Assembly (NCBI GenBank): GCA_964406775.1
Contig: CAYOSW010000052.1
Span: 1-7,088 of the forward strand
Origin: JACPKO01 sp964406775
GTDB lineage: Bacteria; Patescibacteriota; Microgenomatia; Daviesbacterales; UBA10151
Length of the DNA: 7,088 nt
Direction of reading: 5' to 3'
Position 1 is the first letter of the stretch. Each line of letters begins with the position of its first letter. This document shows, in pieces, positions 6,076-7,088 of the stretch. The notes beneath the pieces are model-generated. The model saw only the letters and a list, made by a program, of their open reading frames with translations, was not told where the DNA came from and did no database searches. A program made the translations under genes and the position numbers.

Positions 6076-6498
6076 TTAACGACAGTCGGAGCAAAGTCCA
6101 AAGAATTCTAAAGAATGATTTAGGATTTTAAAGTTTTTTTCCTTTGCAATTTTAGCTTCATCTTTCTCAAGATCGGTAGTTAAATCCACATCCTCAACTT
6201 TCTTGCAGTTCACGCAAATAATATGGTGATGATGTTGTTCTTGTAGAAGCTCATATCGTTTTACTCCATCGCCAAACTCTATAGCTTTTATAATTTGATT
6301 ATCTAGAAGGAAAGTTAACTCCCTATAAACAGTTGTTTTATTAACTTTTAATCCTAAAGTTTCGAGTCCGAGAATTAAATCCTGAGCGGTAAGAGGTTCT
6401 GAGCTATTGATGAATAATTCTGCAACCAACCCACGCACCTTAGTTATCCGGTGTCCCTTTGACCTTATTTTATTTATGACTTCTTCAGGGTTGTTCAT
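6076..6498 (-). CDS. Fur-family metal-responsive transcriptional regulator
   Basis: 140 aa, the usual Fur/Zur/PerR/Nur length. The N-terminal winged helix (about 10-80) has the recognition helix NKTTVYRELTFL (53-64), followed by the family hinge YELLQ (82-86). The dimerisation and metal part has HHHH (89-92) and two Cys pairs, C95-x2-C98 and C136-x2-C139, the structural zinc site, plus H128 in the conserved NHSLEFFGLC ending. By eye, E83, H90, H92 and D103 match regulatory-site ligands of Bacillus PerR (D85, H91, H93, D104). The N-terminal His of the PerR/Fur site seems replaced (E34-P35), which argues against a classical PerR peroxide sensor. The metal cannot be decided from sequence. Family members bind 15-19-bp palindromes as metal-loaded dimers and usually repress; two such palindromes lie just downstream in the promoter of the next gene. 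The start is ATG 6498, only 8 nt after its -10. Confidence 0.95.
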   Translation of the reverse strand: MNNPEEVINKIRSKGHRITKVRGLVAELFINSSEPLTAQDLILGLETLGLKVNKTTVYRELTFLLDNQIIKAIEFGDGVKRYELLQEQHHHHIICVNCKKVEDVDLTTDLEKDEAKIAKEKNFKILNHSLEFFGLCSDCR

Positions 6499-6506
6499 AC
6501 CCTATA

Positions 6507-6535
6507 ATTTTACGCAAGTGGATTACGATTGTCAA
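6507..6535 (-). promoter_or_regulatory. Promoter of the Fur-family gene, giving a near-leaderless mRNA
   Basis: Minus strand: -35 TTGACA at 6530-6535, 17-bp spacer, -10 TAAAAT at 6507-6512. Only 8 nt separate the -10 from ATG 6498, so transcription would begin within a few nt of the start codon. No TTGCAA-type palindrome overlaps this promoter, so autoregulation through the same box is not evident. Confidence 0.6.
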
Positions 6536-6555
6536 AGAATGAGACTAATCTAGTA

Positions 6556-6561
6556 TATAAT
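6556..6561 (+). promoter_or_regulatory. Putative -10 of the yibE/F-type gene
   Basis: TATAAT at 6556-6561, a perfect -10, 7 nt before ATG 6569, which would make the transcript leaderless or nearly so. No good -35 lies at 16-18 bp (TTGTCA at 6529-6534 is 21 bp away). It divides the 70-bp intergenic region with the divergent fur promoter. Confidence 0.4.
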
Positions 6562-6568
6562 GACAAAG

Positions 6569-7088
6569 ATGAATTTTTCTAAAAGTGTAATTATTTCTTT
6601 TTTACTCCTTTTAAGTCTTTTGATTCCGAAACTTACCCAGGCTATAGATGCTCCTCCAATAGCAAAAGAAGAATACTCCAAGGGAGAAGTGGTTCAAGTC
6701 TTAGAAGATACAACTCAAAATTTCTTCGATGAAAAGAATATTTATCAAAAACTTAAAGTAAAGCTTCAAAATTCCAATGAGATTGAAGTTGAACACGGAG
6801 GATCAGTCAAGATTTCTCAAGACCAGAAAGTGGCAGTTGGGGATCAAGTTGTATTAGTAAATATTCCCGGTCCTGAAGGAAAGTCTAATTGGCAAATTAT
6901 AGACAGATATAGATTAGGAACAATCCAGTTTTTGGTTATTTTATTTGCAGTTTTAGTTATCGCAATGTCCCGAAAAAAAGGAATTGGGGCAATTTTAGGA
7001 CTGGTGATCAGCTTACTCGTGATAATTAAATACATTGTTCCCCAGATTAATTCGGGTTCAGACCCCCTCTTAGTCTCGGTGATTGGTG
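6569..7088 (+). CDS. YibE/F family membrane protein, N-terminal part (3' end missing)
   Basis: The first 173 residues of a protein that runs off the right edge. Residues 1-25 form a signal peptide or anchor (MNFSKSVIISFLLLLSLLIP, cleavage possible after TQA). Residues 36-113 form the extracytoplasmic beta domain typical of YibE/F proteins (GEVVQVLED, YQKLKVKLQNSNEIEVEHGG, QKVAVGDQVVLVNIPG, WQIIDRYRLG). Two membrane helices follow (117-133 and 138-158) around a SRKKG loop, then the SDPLLVSVIG motif characteristic of the family. Complete members usually have several more helices. The biochemical role of the family is not well established. An in-frame ATG at 6560 would add three residues, but it overlaps the putative -10, so ATG 6569 is preferred. 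It is divergent from the Fur-family gene; co-regulation is possible but no operator is seen here. Confidence 0.9.
   Translation, partial: MNFSKSVIISFLLLLSLLIPKLTQAIDAPPIAKEEYSKGEVVQVLEDTTQNFFDEKNIYQKLKVKLQNSNEIEVEHGGSVKISQDQKVAVGDQVVLVNIPGPEGKSNWQIIDRYRLGTIQFLVILFAVLVIAMSRKKGIGAILGLVISLLVIIKYIVPQINSGSDPLLVSVIG

Noticed and set aside
6844..7035. 63-aa minus-strand ORF
   Set aside because: Antisense to the recognised YibE/F coding sequence.

Overview
The window is a bacterial segment of moderate-to-low GC using the standard code: TAA, TAG and TGA all behave as stops, and Trp is TGG. Every recognisable gene is chromosomal in character; I see no tRNA, rRNA, CRISPR array, IS element or phage module. 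Most of the sequence codes for proteins I cannot assign to a family. A Fur-family regulator and a YibE/F-type membrane protein are the only confident family calls. The tight packing, short or absent leaders and many unknown proteins would fit a Patescibacteria/CPR-type genome, but that is only an inference and a Gram-positive source cannot be excluded.

Layout: on the minus strand, reading right to left, come a Fur-family metalloregulator (6076-6498), a 349-aa unknown protein (4933-5982), a 175-aa protein with a C-terminal Cys/His zinc-ribbon-like knuckle (4402-4929), a perfect 30-bp palindrome (4348-4377), a basic 63-aa protein with a good ribosome binding site (4140-4331), a decayed or frameshifted small ORF (3943-4121), a 270-aa unknown protein (3115-3927) and a very long protein of at least 1027 aa that runs off the left edge (1-3081). 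On the plus strand, divergent from the fur gene, the first 173 codons of a YibE/F family protein run off the right edge (6569-7088). No stretch of more than 300 bases lacks a gene.

The regulatory core lies at 5987-6034. A near-consensus sigma-70-type promoter (TTGACA, 17-bp spacer, TATACT) drives the unknown operon. It contains two 17-bp inverted repeats of the form TTGCAA-N5-TTGCAA: one fills the spacer between -35 and -10, the other covers the predicted transcription start. This is the architecture of a Fur-family operator and most resembles the Nur box of Streptomyces. The fur gene lies immediately upstream, so the simplest model is metal-dependent repression of the downstream cassette by the neighbouring Fur homologue.

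The cassette proteins have no signal peptides or membrane helices that I can see, so they are probably cytoplasmic. The 175-aa, 270-aa and 1027-aa proteins each carry a Cys-x-x-Cys pair. The 270-aa protein and the N-terminal part of the giant protein share a series of motifs in the same order and look like diverged copies of one domain. The giant protein then continues into a long Ser/Gly/Arg/Asn-rich, probably disordered region with degenerate F-x-x-R repeats. Together this is a candidate uncharacterised metal-responsive gene cassette; its function cannot be read from the sequence.
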